From Agaricus subrufescens (Eukaryota > Basidiomycota > Agaricomycetes > Agaricales > Agaricaceae): a stretch of DNA of 64,000 nt. The notes below the pieces were generated by a model that saw only the letters and a list, made by a program, of their open reading frames with translations, was not told the origin of the DNA and did not search any database. The stretch is taken from NCBI GenBank assembly GCA_029945375.1, contig CM057061.1:496001-560000 (forward strand). The letters run 5' to 3'. The translations under genes and the position numbers were made by a program. The first letter of the stretch is position 1, and every line of letters starts with the position of its first letter. Shown one piece after another: positions 11,996 to 23,616 of the stretch.

Positions 11996-14900
11996 TCAAC
12001 GCAACTGCAGATCGGGCGCGATGTCCTTCCAAGCAGATCCAACTCTGCTTTCTGAGGACTCGGAAGACATTCTCGATATCGCCGGGATTGGCGCTATCAG
12101 CATCTGGTCCGGTGGAAAATAGTGGGTGTTGAATGCCTCATCTTGTTTCTCCATAAACGCCATCTGGGGTGTTCCATGATAATCATGGCCCCCATTCCCA
12201 ATTGAATAGCTCGTGACGTGGTCGATATTCATCGGTGGATGCGAATGATCCGGAGCTCGCGTTGTTATGTTGGGTTGGTAGCTCGAAACACTGGCTGGGC
12301 TTGATCTATTACTTGTGGGTCTATTGAACGAAGTTATCACCGCTGTATCCGTGGCGGGCCCATCAGCCCGAGCCATCGGATTCCAGGTTTCTGGTACGGA
12401 AGTTCCGGGATGAGCTGGGATACCACGGGGTAGCAGTTCTGCTTCAGGCACGTTCGGGGCAAAGGTAGGGGGTGATGGTGTGAGGGAAGGTGGAACTTGC
12501 GGGCTCGGGGAATGAGACAATCCAGGCTTGGCAGTTATACAGACATTTCCTTGTAATAGGGCGACTTCATCAATATGTCTGCCCCCGAAGTGAGGGTCGG
12601 AGTAGGGCACAGCTTTTTGGAAACTGAATGAGCCAATTCGCTGATATTCATTTAAGTAGTGGCAGGCCTTGCGTTGGAGATGTCGCATGATTTTCTACCG
12701 AAAAAAAACAACGAGAAGTTCATAAATGACTGAAGACAAAGTAAATAAACATACAAGGAGATCGACAGCTTGAAAATCATGTGCCACTTTGGAGAAGAGT
12801 TCAGAAGCTGACTCCATCTTAGCAAGAGCTGTAGGTGCTGATTGTATCGAGGGGCACCGTATTATGGTAGATGCTAAGATAGCCTGAGTCTCTACAGTCA
12901 AAAAATAAATCCAGTTAAGCAGCAAGATATACTTACAGAACAGGAGAGCATGTGAGCCCACAAAAACCACAATTTAGTACAGAACGGTTCGGCTTGAGTG
13001 TAGAAATCATGCATCAATGTAATGAAATTCTGGGCACAGCGGTCGATTGCCTGAATAGAATAACAATAGGGGCTTTTCAGAGGGTCATTCGGGTAGTCGG
13101 TGATTGCTTTGGTGAAGGGCCTTCTGTGAAGACACAGCCGACCTAAAGGCGTAAGTGAGGGGAAGTATGACTATTTCAAATCAAGCTCACTTATTTCACG
13201 AAGAGCCAGTACAGTGTGCCGTTGCAAGGTAAGGCCATAGATGTCTTGATCGCGTAGAGAGATATTATTGTCGTTGCTTAGCTCAGGCAGGCTCGGGAAG
13301 TAGCAAATCCTCTTGTCTAGCTCGACTATAGCGTTGTACGTAGGCACGTCGGCCCCAAGTGTCTGATCATGGAGCAAGCTCATACACTCCGAGGTAAACC
13401 GGTGTTTCCATGCGTGAACTGCACGTGTAATTGTTAAACCATTCTTAGGAAAGATATTCACGAAACTCACATGTTTTTGAATTAGCGCTACCACCACAAT
13501 CGGGAAAGGGTGGTTTACAATCAAACTGATGAAGGGAAAAAGAAGGCGGGCGACCGAACGTCAAGGACTGCCAGGAATCGAGCGTGAGCAACTCCCAAAA
13601 AAGCTCGCGGCGACGCTGAGTTTCGGCGGTGTCCTGGTTCCACTGGGCGCTGTCCTTGTCTACAGGAATAATGTCAGAGGCCAATCCCATTCAATATGTC
13701 CATAACCTTACGAAGTCCAATCTGGGACGTTGATTAACTCACATTGCCGATAGAAGCAACATTGATTACTCACGCTTTGTCCAATTTTAACCGCAATGCC
13801 CATAATTACCCATCGTGATTCGGAGGCGACTCCATTCCGATCCATCAATAACAAGTAGAAGCTCATCAAAAACTGTGAAAGCAACGGTTCCTATCAGACA
13901 AGACCATCCAAAAGCAAACAACATATCAAAAAAATTACCAGGGCATGTACGGCATACCGAGTTGCCAACTCGAAAAGGGAAGACTGAAAGAGTGCGGCTC
14001 GAGCCAATTGGTGAAACTTCTCCGCTTCCATGTTGTATGATGGGAGCGCAGGGTCCATCAAAGATCCAATCGCTAATGTCATGAAAATTACAGAGAGTTT
14101 GTGAGTGACCGATGGATCTCCCGGGTGCAGCTGCACACCGGTGCCAGAGCCGTAGAAAACTGAAAAGATTTCCTTATCAAACAGTTCTTCTGGGATTGGG
14201 TTATACCTGGATACGCAGGTTAGTTCCCTGGTAAGAACGAAAAATTTAGGCACTTACATCCACGAGGCGTAGGTATAATATGTAGTTCGCAATTCATACG
14301 CGACCTGTCGATGGGGCAAATAGGGTAGCAAGTGTTGAAGGTTCGCCTTGTCGGACACAGGGCAATACGAAACTGGCATCATGGATGCCTTGGTCAAAAT
14401 ATCAGACGGCAGTTCATATTGGAGATTGTTGTAAACTTCGTCAGGTGCATACGTGCCACTACGTTGACCATTCTTATGATTTCGAGTCGGAAAATATACG
14501 CACGACGCAGAATTGCACGCTTACCTGCAAGAAAAACTTGAAAACCAAATCAGAAACCTAAATTCTATAAAGCAAGAGGTGGGCGCACTGGAGAGCTTGC
14601 CGTATAGCCATAGTACCTGGGTACACCAGGGTCGTAGATGGATATTGATTCTGATGTGCCCGTTGAATCTCCCCGGTTAATCTCATCTGTTAATATGAAT
14701 GTGTTACTACTTCGTGGAGGAAGTGGTTCTCTCGGCAAAGGTGTTTTCATCTTAAGTAACTCTTCCGAGAGTAACGGGTGGCGATCCATCGACCTGTCTG
14801 AGTACAAGCTGTGCAAGGCCTCCTCCAGATGCTTTATACGATAACAGAGTTGCAGATTCTTTTCATGAAGTTCTTCGTTGGTGGCAAACCTTTGAACTCG

Positions 14901-15253
14901 TGTTAGGTGATGATGAGAATATATACTTATGGACATACCGACGACCCTGACCCGTTACGAGTGAGCCCTGCTCTCGAGTAAGGATGTTGTTGGCTGCACG
15001 ATAGCAGGAAATCAACGTACATCGGGACAGATAGCACCACAGCCACGCTTAACGCACGAACCGCATGGGGTGGATCTGTCGCAACGAAGTTTCAACCTGG
15101 GAGAGGAAAAATCAGGACATGGTTCAAGTGACACGCGCGAGGCACATGCCGCCGACATTCAGCGCAGTTAAGGCGAATGGCACCCCTTTTGCGCTTTAGT
15201 TCCAAGTTGCTAGTCCTGGTGTCGAATGAGGGACCTTGTGGATAGCTGGGCAT
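11996..15253 (-). CDS. Zn2Cys6 transcription factor with fungal-specific TF domain
   Basis: A nuclear DNA-binding regulator of unknown targets. The chosen start at 15253 gives MPSYPQGPSF and then a basic stretch. The zinc cluster is split by the first intron: NCAECRR joins LKLRCDRSTPCGSC, spacing C-x2-C-x6-C-x5-C-x2-C-x8-C. A linker and short coiled coil follow (EELHEKNLQLCYRIKHLEEA). The fungal_trans middle-homology domain shows YNPIPEELFDKEIFSVFY near 14200, LSVIFMTLAIGSLMDP near 14070, and RRRELFWELLTLDSWQSL near 13600 with GRPPSFSLHQFDCKPPFP. The C-terminus is Ser/Pro/Thr-rich, a possible activation region. The many small exons of the middle were not all resolved. It lies 168 bp from xylulokinase, tail to tail, but a regulatory link is only a guess. 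Confidence 0.85.
15097..15149 (-). other. GC-AG intron splitting the zinc cluster
   Basis: The intron is 53 nt, begins gcatgt and ends tctcccag on the minus strand. Only this junction joins CAECRR to LKLRCD in frame. The GT nine bases into the exon-intron boundary region gives the wrong frame after the acceptor. Donor hexamer and length match the xylulokinase intron 4.9 kb away. Confidence 0.75.
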
Positions 15254-17222
15254 GTCTTCTATGATGAGGGCGGGGGTATAGGAAACTGGCGTCCACCAGA
15301 CCGCAAGGGCAGTGATCGAATATAAGTTAACGGTTAAAAGCGAAAGCGAAGTCACGGCAAGATCCCGCTATTTGAGGTGTTCTGAGTGGTTCTGAGGGTT
15401 TGGTCAGATCCGGATTAACTCCAATTAGATCTTCTATGAGATGGATAGCCCATACTTGTTGAATTCCGGAGATATTAAAACATTGGGAATCGTCGGATGA
15501 CACATCAAGTTCTGTCAGGTGTTTCCATGTTTCTTTTCTTTTGGCTTATTCAACGGTTTGAAGATGAGAAGGAGGCGATCGGCAAACCTGCATCACAGGC
15601 TCGGAACAGGATAGCACAGCAAATTCTCATCACCGATTCCTATGAAGCCCGCCCCGCAAACTTCGCCGCGTGGTCCACACAGAAAGAATACAGAAAATAC
15701 CCGATGCCCGAATACTTGGTTGATTCTTGGAAAACGATGCTCCAGGATCTCGGTCAGGCTGACTATGTCTTACTTGAACTTCGTTGAACAAGTATATTTG
15801 GCATGTTGGAGTCTAAATTCAACTTCATGAGCATTGGAACACAGGTGAGGAACTTAGAATTGGTTCCGATTGATTCAGCTATGAGTGATATCCCTTTTCT
15901 TGTTTTCGTTCGTTTTTGATTTCCAATTCACATAGGCAAACTTTCTCCACTCTATTTCGAGTAGACCAATAACAACTGGGGGCCAAGTTGGGGCCAAGAG
16001 TGCGTGGCATGTCCCGAGGTATCGAATATTACCTGCGATGGAACTTATCGTCATCTTTTGTCAACAAGGGTCGTTCGACGCACCTCTAAAATTGGCAGGG
16101 TCTAGGAAAGTTAATATAAACGCTTCCTGAACGCTTCAATGATGCCCATCAAAATACCTTCGAATGGGGATGATGCTGCCACCCTATAGTCTAAATAAAA
16201 ACATTGACAGCTTCAGTGCTGTCTTTCTACGGTCGGGAACAAGGAGGTCCTGGGCTATGAAGTCAATTACTCACTATTTGTCGATCACAGCCTTAGCAAT
16301 CCGTAAGAGACGGAGTGGGGAACCCAACTTCACAGATCCTTTACACACGTCAGCTATTGATGGACTGAGGTAAGTTTTTACTGCGCTGCATCAATGAACT
16401 CGAGATTATTATTATTATTATATGTTCGGATTGATGTCGACCGTGTAGGTATCAAGTAGGTAGGTATCTTTCGGTGCCGCAAGAATGTCCGATAGGAGAG
16501 CTTATGGCTGTAATCAAGTTAGTAGGGGATAGAGACTCCACTGTACGGAGATGGCCACCAACACACGATGGCCCCCAAGAGGACTTTGATGCTTCTTCAA
16601 GCGATACGCCTCAACGGAAGGTTCAGCTGTCGGCGGATCAAAGAGAAGTAATTAATTATAAGTAGAATACTGACTAATACGCTGGTATGAAAAGTGCAAG
16701 CCCGTGGGTAGTGGGATTGTGCTGTATAGTGCTGTATACCTAGGTATCAGCTGTGTTGGAATAGAATAAGGCAGGTCTTCAGGATAGCATGATCTGTGAT
16801 TAATAGCATTTCGTCCTTCCACGGAGTATATTCGAGTCCGATTTGAGTATGTTTGCAATGGGACACCGGGGCCCGACACGGCGGGCCTCCCATGTCAGAG
16901 TATGATGCTCCAAGAAACATGTGGTAATCGTTAGTGCCCCAAACCAAACGAGGTGAGACAGTCAGGGTTTTGACTTTAAAGGCTTTGGAGCTGTTCAGGG
17001 AAATGGCTTTGTCCCTGCTTGGAAGCCAAAAAAGTTGGCACTAACAACTTTCGGTAATTTTTTTCCAGCAGTTTGATGCGGTGGCAAACTCCTCTTCGAG
17101 TTCTAAATTTTGATATTCTCTCCAGGTCAAAACATACCATACGTCGTCCCCTATTGGACAAGATAAATAACGCTCCTCCGCGGACACTCTATTCTAAACC
17201 CTCTTGGCTTCTTCACATCAAC
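15254..17222. other. Gene-poor stretch with small unrecognised reading frames
   Basis: Nearly 2 kb separate the Zn2Cys6 start and the PUS1 start. One 96-codon frame on the plus strand at 15497-15787 begins with a hydrophobic segment (VSMFLFFWLIQ) and is otherwise polar. I do not recognise it and cannot show it is a gene. There is an att microsatellite near 16409 and a perfect 10-bp tandem duplication (gtgctgtata twice) at 16719-16738. The last 150 bp may code an alternative PUS1 N-terminus. Confidence 0.5.
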
Positions 17223-19349
17223 ATGGTCTCTCCGGGACCGGACCTAGATGATCGACCCTCGAAGCGTCGTCGAGTTTCTCTTGAAGCTAAACCGGAACAA
17301 GAGGTCATCGTGGAAGCAGTGGAAACAGATGGAGCTCTGACAAGTACGGTAGTGGGAGAGTCATCGGCTCAAGAGACTCGGTCACAAAACAAGGGCAAAA
17401 ACAAGGATAAAAACAAAGGCCGTCGAGACCGGCGCGCTACATCATATCATAAAGAAAATAAAGGCGCGGAATCAACCTGGGAGGGTACAGAAACGCCAGC
17501 AGGTCCCAAACTGCCGCGCCTTCCCAAACGACAATGCGCGCTTTTGATTGGATTTTGCGGCTCCGGATACAATGGAATGCAAATGTATGCTATCCAAGTG
17601 ACATTATGACCAACTGTTAACCTCAGGCTACCAGCCAGCCACCTCCACTGAAAACCATCGAAGGCACATTGTTCAAAGCGCTCGTAGAAGCTGGTGCTGT
17701 GTCCCAGGACAATGCGAATGACCCCGTCAAGGCAAGAATCTCGTTCACTCAGGGTTTGCTGGCCAACTCATATATATCTCAAGGTCGCTTTGGCTCGTGC
17801 TGCGCGAACAGATGCAGGTGTTCATGCCGCGGGAAACATCGTCTCCTTGAAGATGATAATGCATGTCCCTGGCACTCCAGATCTCGTCAGTCGTGTAAAC
17901 GAGCTACTACCCCCAGAAATCAGGCTGTGGGGCTACGTACGAACTCAAAACTCATTCAATGCACGATTGTTCGTCCAGCCACTTCGGTCTCTCGATTTAA
18001 ATGCTTATATGCTCTTCCACTCAGGGCTTGTGATAGCAGAAAGTACACGTATTACTTTCCCAGTTATCTCCTCATCCCTCCAAAACCCGGAAGTAACCTA
18101 CATCGTGTTCTCACGCAATACGCGGAGACATTAGGGCATACGTCTATCTTATCGCACTCGTTCTGGGATGATCCCAACTCATCCAAAGAAGATGACATGC
18201 GAAGAAAGCGTGCCTGGAGAGTTACCGATGACCGAATCGCAGATTTACGTACCGCAGCACAACACTTCATTGGTACTCACAATTTCCATAACTTTACCGT
18301 CGGTCGTGATGCCGCCGATAAGAGCAATAACCGCCATATGAAAAGCATCGAGGTGAGCGGAGTTCTGCTCGGGAGTACCCTTGTTAATCATTCTGTGTTC
18401 GTGAAGATTGCCGACCCAGTGATTCATGGTGACACAGAGTGGGTCAGCGTGTTATTTCATGGTCAGAGTTTCATGCTCCATCAGGTGCGGATGTGTCAAA
18501 TAAGTGGTTTCTATTATTCGGTCTGATGTAGAGTTATGCGCTGCAGATTGTGAGCTGTTTTCCCACTCTCGGCGGAAAACAAAGGCATAATTATCATTTG
18601 ATAGCGCAAAATGATGTCCTGTTTGGTGCTCTCTAGTCGCACCAATACACCGCATAATATTATCGCCGAGGTCAGCCACAAACACCAGACGCCCCTCGCA
18701 ACCACTGATTTCATTTAATATTTCTCACTCCAGCTCTACAAGAGTCCCGACGTCTTCGTACCTAAAATGCCATCTCTCGGCCTCCTTTTGGAAGAGCCAA
18801 TCTTTTCATCATACAACAGTAGAATGAATACTGTCAACGAGAACCATAAACCTGATAGCCCAGACTATCGACCCCCGATCAATTTCGAAGACTATCGATC
18901 ACAAATCAACGAGTTCAAAGATCAATTTATTTATAAAAACATGCGTGAGATTGAGGATCGGGATGGGCTGTATGTTTTTTTTTTTGTCTTCTACCCCTTG
19001 CGCCCTGACCCTTCCCACTCATCACCCACTTGTGTCTGACGTGTATAATAGGTTTGACTCCTGGATTCGCATGGTGGATAACTACGCCGGTAACGATTTA
19101 TTATATCTGAACCCTGAAGGGAATGTTCCAGATGTTGCGATCATCAAAAAGGGTGAAAGGAGGGACCATCCATTCCGCGAACGACGCGTATTCGATGCAA
19201 CAAGTTTCTCCGATAGCCATCATATCAGAACACAGTTACAGCAGGCAGAAGAAGACCGAGGTGAAGAAGGAGAAGAGGACGGCGAAGATGGTCAATCTGA
19301 GGAAGAAGTCAAGTTGGACAAAAAACAACTTGCCGAGACGGAAGGATAG
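17223..19349 (+). CDS. PUS1: tRNA pseudouridine synthase 1 (TruA family)
   Basis: Converts uridines in tRNAs, and in some spliceosomal RNAs and mRNAs, to pseudouridine; nuclear and, in animals, also mitochondrial. After a basic disordered N-terminus come [18 protein letters not shown] and [15 protein letters not shown]. The catalytic-Asp motif [15 protein letters not shown] follows near 17800, then [37 protein letters not shown] and a GQSFMLHQ...RKMM segment. Exons 17223..17584, 17635..17731, 17784..17968 and 18025 onward are in phase. The next two junctions, near 18485-18735, are less certain and include a small exon encoding [20 protein letters not shown]. The tail is very acidic. Intron 17732..17783 uses a GC donor. 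An in-frame upstream ATG at 17076 could add 49 residues. It is convergent with RPB4, 104 bp apart. Confidence 0.92.
17732..17783 (+). other. GC-AG intron in PUS1
   Basis: This 52-nt intron has donor AAG|gcaaga, close to the usual GC-donor consensus, and acceptor ctcaag. Splicing gives [19 protein letters not shown], which keeps family spacing to the catalytic Asp. The alternative GT donor 7 bases upstream would delete Val-Lys. Confidence 0.7.
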
Positions 19350-19453
19350 AATTTACGCACAGAAAAAACCTTTTTGTATCTGGACAAGTACACAATTACT
19401 AGCTATGAACACAGACAGTGCGAAAAATAGACGCAGTAAAATATTATCGGAGA

Positions 19454-20155
19454 TTATGACTGGAACTTCCTCATCGTCAGAATTTCATCCAACAAACCCT
19501 GTAGTCTGTCATCGTCAATCTTTACCAAGCTGCCAGGGTGAAAGGAAAAGAATACATATGAATGATTAACCGGGGACCCATACGCAAATAAATATGACAT
19601 TTGCATACCTCGGGATAACACTTTTAGCCTCTTCAGCATCTGCAGGGCACAAGTTGGCAATTTGTGCGGTCTCAAACTGTGTAAGGGCTGGTTCTCTTCT
19701 CAGAATTCTAGAAAACAAACAAACGGAGTGACAAGTTAGTACAGGGCAAACCCATATAAAAAACCGCAGATATAGCGCAACGCACTCTCGAACAGCACTA
19801 GCCGAATCGGTCGTATTAAACTTTGCAAAAGTCTTCACATACTCCAAAGTTTTGTTATAGACCCTACAGAAATCAATAAAAACCGCAAAATCAACACCCA
19901 CCCTGCGTCAAAGAGAACATTTCAACAACACGCACGCAGTATCCGGAGCATCCTTATCCCTATTCTCCAACAAATACTTCACTTCCGAAATCAGCAAACA
20001 ACCCGCATTATTGAATTCTAATCACATCGTGGCTTTGGTTTGAATTAAGCCTGTCAGAGAGAACAACTGTTTCTGTGTTATTCACCTGGACCAAGTTTCA
20101 GGGCCGCCGCATCCTCTTCTTCTGTTTGCGGCCGATGACGAAGTCGTGAAGTCAT
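19454..20155 (-). CDS. RPB4: RNA polymerase II subunit Rpb4
   Basis: Forms the Rpb4-Rpb7 stalk of RNA polymerase II, needed for initiation, termination and links to mRNA fate. Exons in transcript order are 20086..20155, 19936..20017, 19786..19863, 19609..19707 and 19454..19529. They add to 134 residues with all phases agreeing. Protein order: MTSRLRHRPQTEEEDAAALK, then EFNNAGCLLISEVKYLLENR, VYNKTLEYVKTFAKFNT, REILRREPALTQFETAQIAN, LCPADAEEAKSVIPSL and the closing DDRLQGLLDEILTMRKFQS. This matches the HRDC-like Rpb4 fold and is about the length of the fission-yeast protein. Its partner RPB7 lies 5.7 kb away on the other strand. Confidence 0.93.
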
Positions 20156-20496
20156 ATGTGAGCTGGTAGCAGGAAGTAAAAGCCTCAATACAACGACCAA
20201 ACAAATCCAAACACACGAATCTTGATTTCTTTACAACAGAAAAAAAGAAATTTCGTATTAAAGCCGCAAATACATACATATATCAAGGCCAATTAGCCCG
20301 GGGTTGTGTACAACGAAACTTCAATCTACGAACACACTCAAAAGATGACTCAAATTCGACATCAAACGCCCAACTAGACAACATATAGACAACTCTGTGT
20401 GCTTGTGCGTGGAGAGACCAAAAAGAAAATGGAAAACTTATCAAATGGTGGTAAAGAGAAATTCAGAAGATATGATCAATCAACCAACGCGTAGGT
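20156..20496. other. Intergenic, RPB4 promoter and R3H-SUZ 3' flank
   Basis: The 341 bp between two minus-strand genes hold the promoter of RPB4 and the 3' UTR and terminator of the R3H-SUZ gene. No RNA gene or further reading frame is supported. Confidence 0.5.
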
Positions 20497-23262
20497 CTAT
20501 TGAGCCGGTGGGGGGCCGGGAGCTGTCGCCGATGTCGAAGCCGGGTACTCTGCACCACTTCCTATAGAGAGCGAAGCGACCTGATCCCCAAGTGTGTCAA
20601 CACCATCCTGAGTCTTATCAACCTCGTAAGAAGGGTCCTTATTGTCAATGCCGGGCGCGTTCATTGGTACTCTCTTTGGAGTCTTAGGATTGTACAATTC
20701 CACCGACTACAGAAGAAGTTGAAGAATCTGTAAACTTTGCGATAATAGTGTACTCACTTTTGGAGGAGGCCGCTCGAACCCCGAGTCATCCAATCGGTTG
20801 TTAAGATCGTTATTGATGTTAGGATTGATCTGACTGAAGTTTGGCCTCGAGGAAGGATTGCCCCAAGCCCCGGATGGCATACGCCTCTCTGAAGGCTGCA
20901 TGGTCGTCAGCGGGGGAAAGTCCGTCGACTGCAAAGAAACCGGAGGATTTAGTTGCGGAGTATGTCGTGAATAATTTGATTGAGTACTGCTGCCGCTCAT
21001 GCTCCTTGGAGGAGTATTAGGGGGCATATTACGGGGGTTATGTGATGGTTTAAGGCCGACCGCCCAATCTGGTCGTGCGGGTAGCGGATGCTGTGAACCG
21101 GCACTCACTGTCTGTGCTCTCCGAGATGAGGAGGATGTCGATGACTGATAAAAATCACGTTAGACTATGGGATTGACAGCACAAAAGTAATACCGACCGT
21201 GACCGAAGACCCGTCGTCACCACTGGCAGATCGTCCATTTGCCGAGGAATTGCTCAGGTTGCTTTGCCTTCTACTATTGCTTAAGCGGGGCCCAACAGTA
21301 TCGTGTGTCTGTGGGCCTGTCGAGATCATTCCTCCCGATCCAATGCCTGGTCCATAACTCCAAGGCGCCCTTACAGGCGGAACCACACCGTGTCTTGGCT
21401 TCGGGCCGTTACCATTGGCAGGGTGATTATAATTATTCCTCGGCGGAGGACGGCCGTTTGAAGAAGAAGGCATGCCGCTCCCACCAGGCATACCGTTCCT
21501 GAAACCATTTACTTGGTTATTTCCGACATTGTTGCTAAGTACCTGAGAATCAAATACTTGCGGCGCATGCATGGGCGGTGGAGGGTGAGTAGGCGGTGGA
21601 GGTGGGGCCACATGGTGCCCGGGCTGAGTGGGATAGTACCCCGGCATCGGATAAGGATAAGCGTGTGGAGGTGGCATATATTGTTGGTAAGGAGGTTGTC
21701 CAGGAGGTGGTGAATTCATTGGGTGAGGTCCATTTGGGTGAGGCTGTGGTGGAATGGGGTGAGGCTGCATTTGAGGAGACTGTACCGGTTGCTGTGGCCA
21801 CAAGTACGGAGGACCATAGGGCATGTGTGGCGGAGACGGATAGGGCTCCCCGCCGGGCGTCATGTTTGGGTCGGGTACATTTTGTTGAGGGTGTGGGGGT
21901 GACGTAAAAGGCGGGTAAGGAGGAGGGTAGTAAGGATATGACATATAAGGAGTGCTCGGCTGGCCTTGACTGTAGGTGTAGCCAAAGTGAGGAGGCTGAT
22001 AGACGGGCGCTGCAGGCGTTGACTGGTGGGCAGGATCGTAAAGTGGTACGGAAGAGGCCACAGGCTCATATAACGAAGGATACTGGAATGATGAAGGTGA
22101 GGCAGCCCTCGAATTTCGCGAGCTTCCCGAACCATTGCTGATGTATGCGGATGAACGGATGGAACGAGTAGATGACGAGGCAGAGGCGTAACCGGAATTT
22201 TGTCTTCGATCATGTCTTCGAGTAGGTCCTGACCACTCGCTTTCGGTGGCAGGGGAACTGGAAGAGCTATCAGCATCACCCGCGCTGCTTCCACCATTTT
22301 TTACGCTTCCCGACGCTACACTGAGGGAAGACGAGCTTGAATTAATGTCTTTATCTTTCACTTTCTCCTTATCCTCGAAATCCATAAATATACGATTTCG
22401 CGCTTCATTGTATGCAGCTTCACGCTCCTCGATAGTCATGCGTTTCTTGTTACTCCCACCTGTCGTATTGCTTCTGCCTCCCAGACTACCGGTCTCTGAT
22501 GGATCAAGATCTGATAAGTCTGCATCTTCTGTAGTAACTGAGGCCGCTCTGTGTTGAGAGGGTTTATTCCGGCGGTCTATCGATGACCGACGCATTATTT
22601 TGAAGGCTGGTGCTGTAGTCGTTTCCGCGGGAACCAGCTCTGAGATTTTGAGCGGTGGCCTAGGGTTGCTGGTGTCAGTAGAATGTCTTTCGCACAGCAG
22701 GGAATTGAATGAGTACGCCACTTACATGCGGCTTTCCGACGTTGCGACAACATAGATGGTCTTACTCATGGGGTCAGTTTCTGGGGTCAGCTTATAATAA
22801 GCAGAACAACGGTGAACAAGTAATCGTTGGTAAGATGTGACTGGTGTCAGCTCTACACGAGGCCTTTACAAGACAAAGTGGTGTGCAAGGGGGGAGGGGG
22901 GAGGGAAGTGAACTGGTGAGTGAAAATTCTCGACCCAAGCAAACATGCGCCGGCCAAAACCGCGCTGAAACAGCTGCTCACCTGCGTTCCTCGTTTAATA
23001 ACGATTCCAGGATCTCTCCGAGCTTCAAAACATATATTCTATCTTTTCCTCTAAGAGCCTCGACGATCTGGGGATCCACGTCGCGAAGAGGGCCAGCATC
23101 AGATGCATGTAGGCCGTCCGCTTCTGACGCAGACAATTGCGGCCCGTCTAGTGCGGGGAGTGAAGAGGGTGGGGCGATGGTATCTTCGGCTGTTGGCATC
23201 GATGAGCCATTTGTTGACCTAGGCCCGGCGGAATTTGGGTTTGCGGGGTGGCTATCTGCCAT
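20497..23262 (-). CDS. R3H and SUZ domain RNA-binding protein
   Basis: Predicted single-stranded nucleic-acid-binding protein of the R3HDM/ARPP21 (Encore) type, probably cytoplasmic and post-transcriptional. The start at 23262 gives MADSHPANPNSAGPRS. Exon 22982..23262 ends in KLGEILESLLNEER, and exon 22726..22863 completes the R3H domain (TSYQRLLVHRCSAYYKL). The third exon encodes NPRPPLKISELVP and the SUZ domain: FKIMRRSSIDRRNKPSQ and then KRMTIEEREAAYNEARNRIF. The remaining 500 or so residues are Pro/Ser/Gln/Tyr-rich and disordered, with many YPPPYPP-like stretches typical of granule-associated proteins. The last exon ends ATAPGPPPAQ. It lies head to tail downstream of the amino-acid transporter. 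Confidence 0.88.
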
Positions 23263-23281
23263 CGGGTTGGCGAGGAGGACC

Positions 23282-23316
23282 GGGGGGGCTAGGGCAATGG
23301 GGGTCAGGAGGGGGGG
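23282..23316 (+). other. G-quadruplex-capable G-run cluster at R3H-SUZ 5' end
   Basis: Four G runs (7, 3, 5 and 7 G) are spaced 3, 4 and 6 bases apart, a canonical G4 pattern. They begin 20 bases upstream of the R3H-SUZ start codon, on the strand that serves as its template. The mRNA would carry the C-rich complement. Confidence 0.6.
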
Positions 23317-23616
23317 AGTATCAGACGACGGGGTGGGGAGGTGGTCAGGCTGTTCTGTAGCGGAGGACGGGCGGGGCGGTGAGCGATCTGGCGAGCAGCA
23401 GGGCCAAGGGGAAGGAACCTACCGAGAGACATGGGCGGGGCGGCCGGGGCGGGGGCGACGGGCAGAGGCAGCAGTGGCAGAGGTCGGCGCGGGAGGAGAG
23501 CACGGCAGCCCGGTTAGGACATGGAGTTCAGAGGAAAAAGTGTCAAGAGATGTCGCTACTCATTCATCACACCGTGGGTAAATTGCATCGCTAGCTACTT
23601 GATGTACTCTAACAGC

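Noticed and set aside
22844..23581. 245-codon plus-strand frame rich in Gly, Arg, Ser
   Set aside because: It is antisense to the R3H exon and its G-rich upstream region; the minus strand carries the conserved R3H domain.
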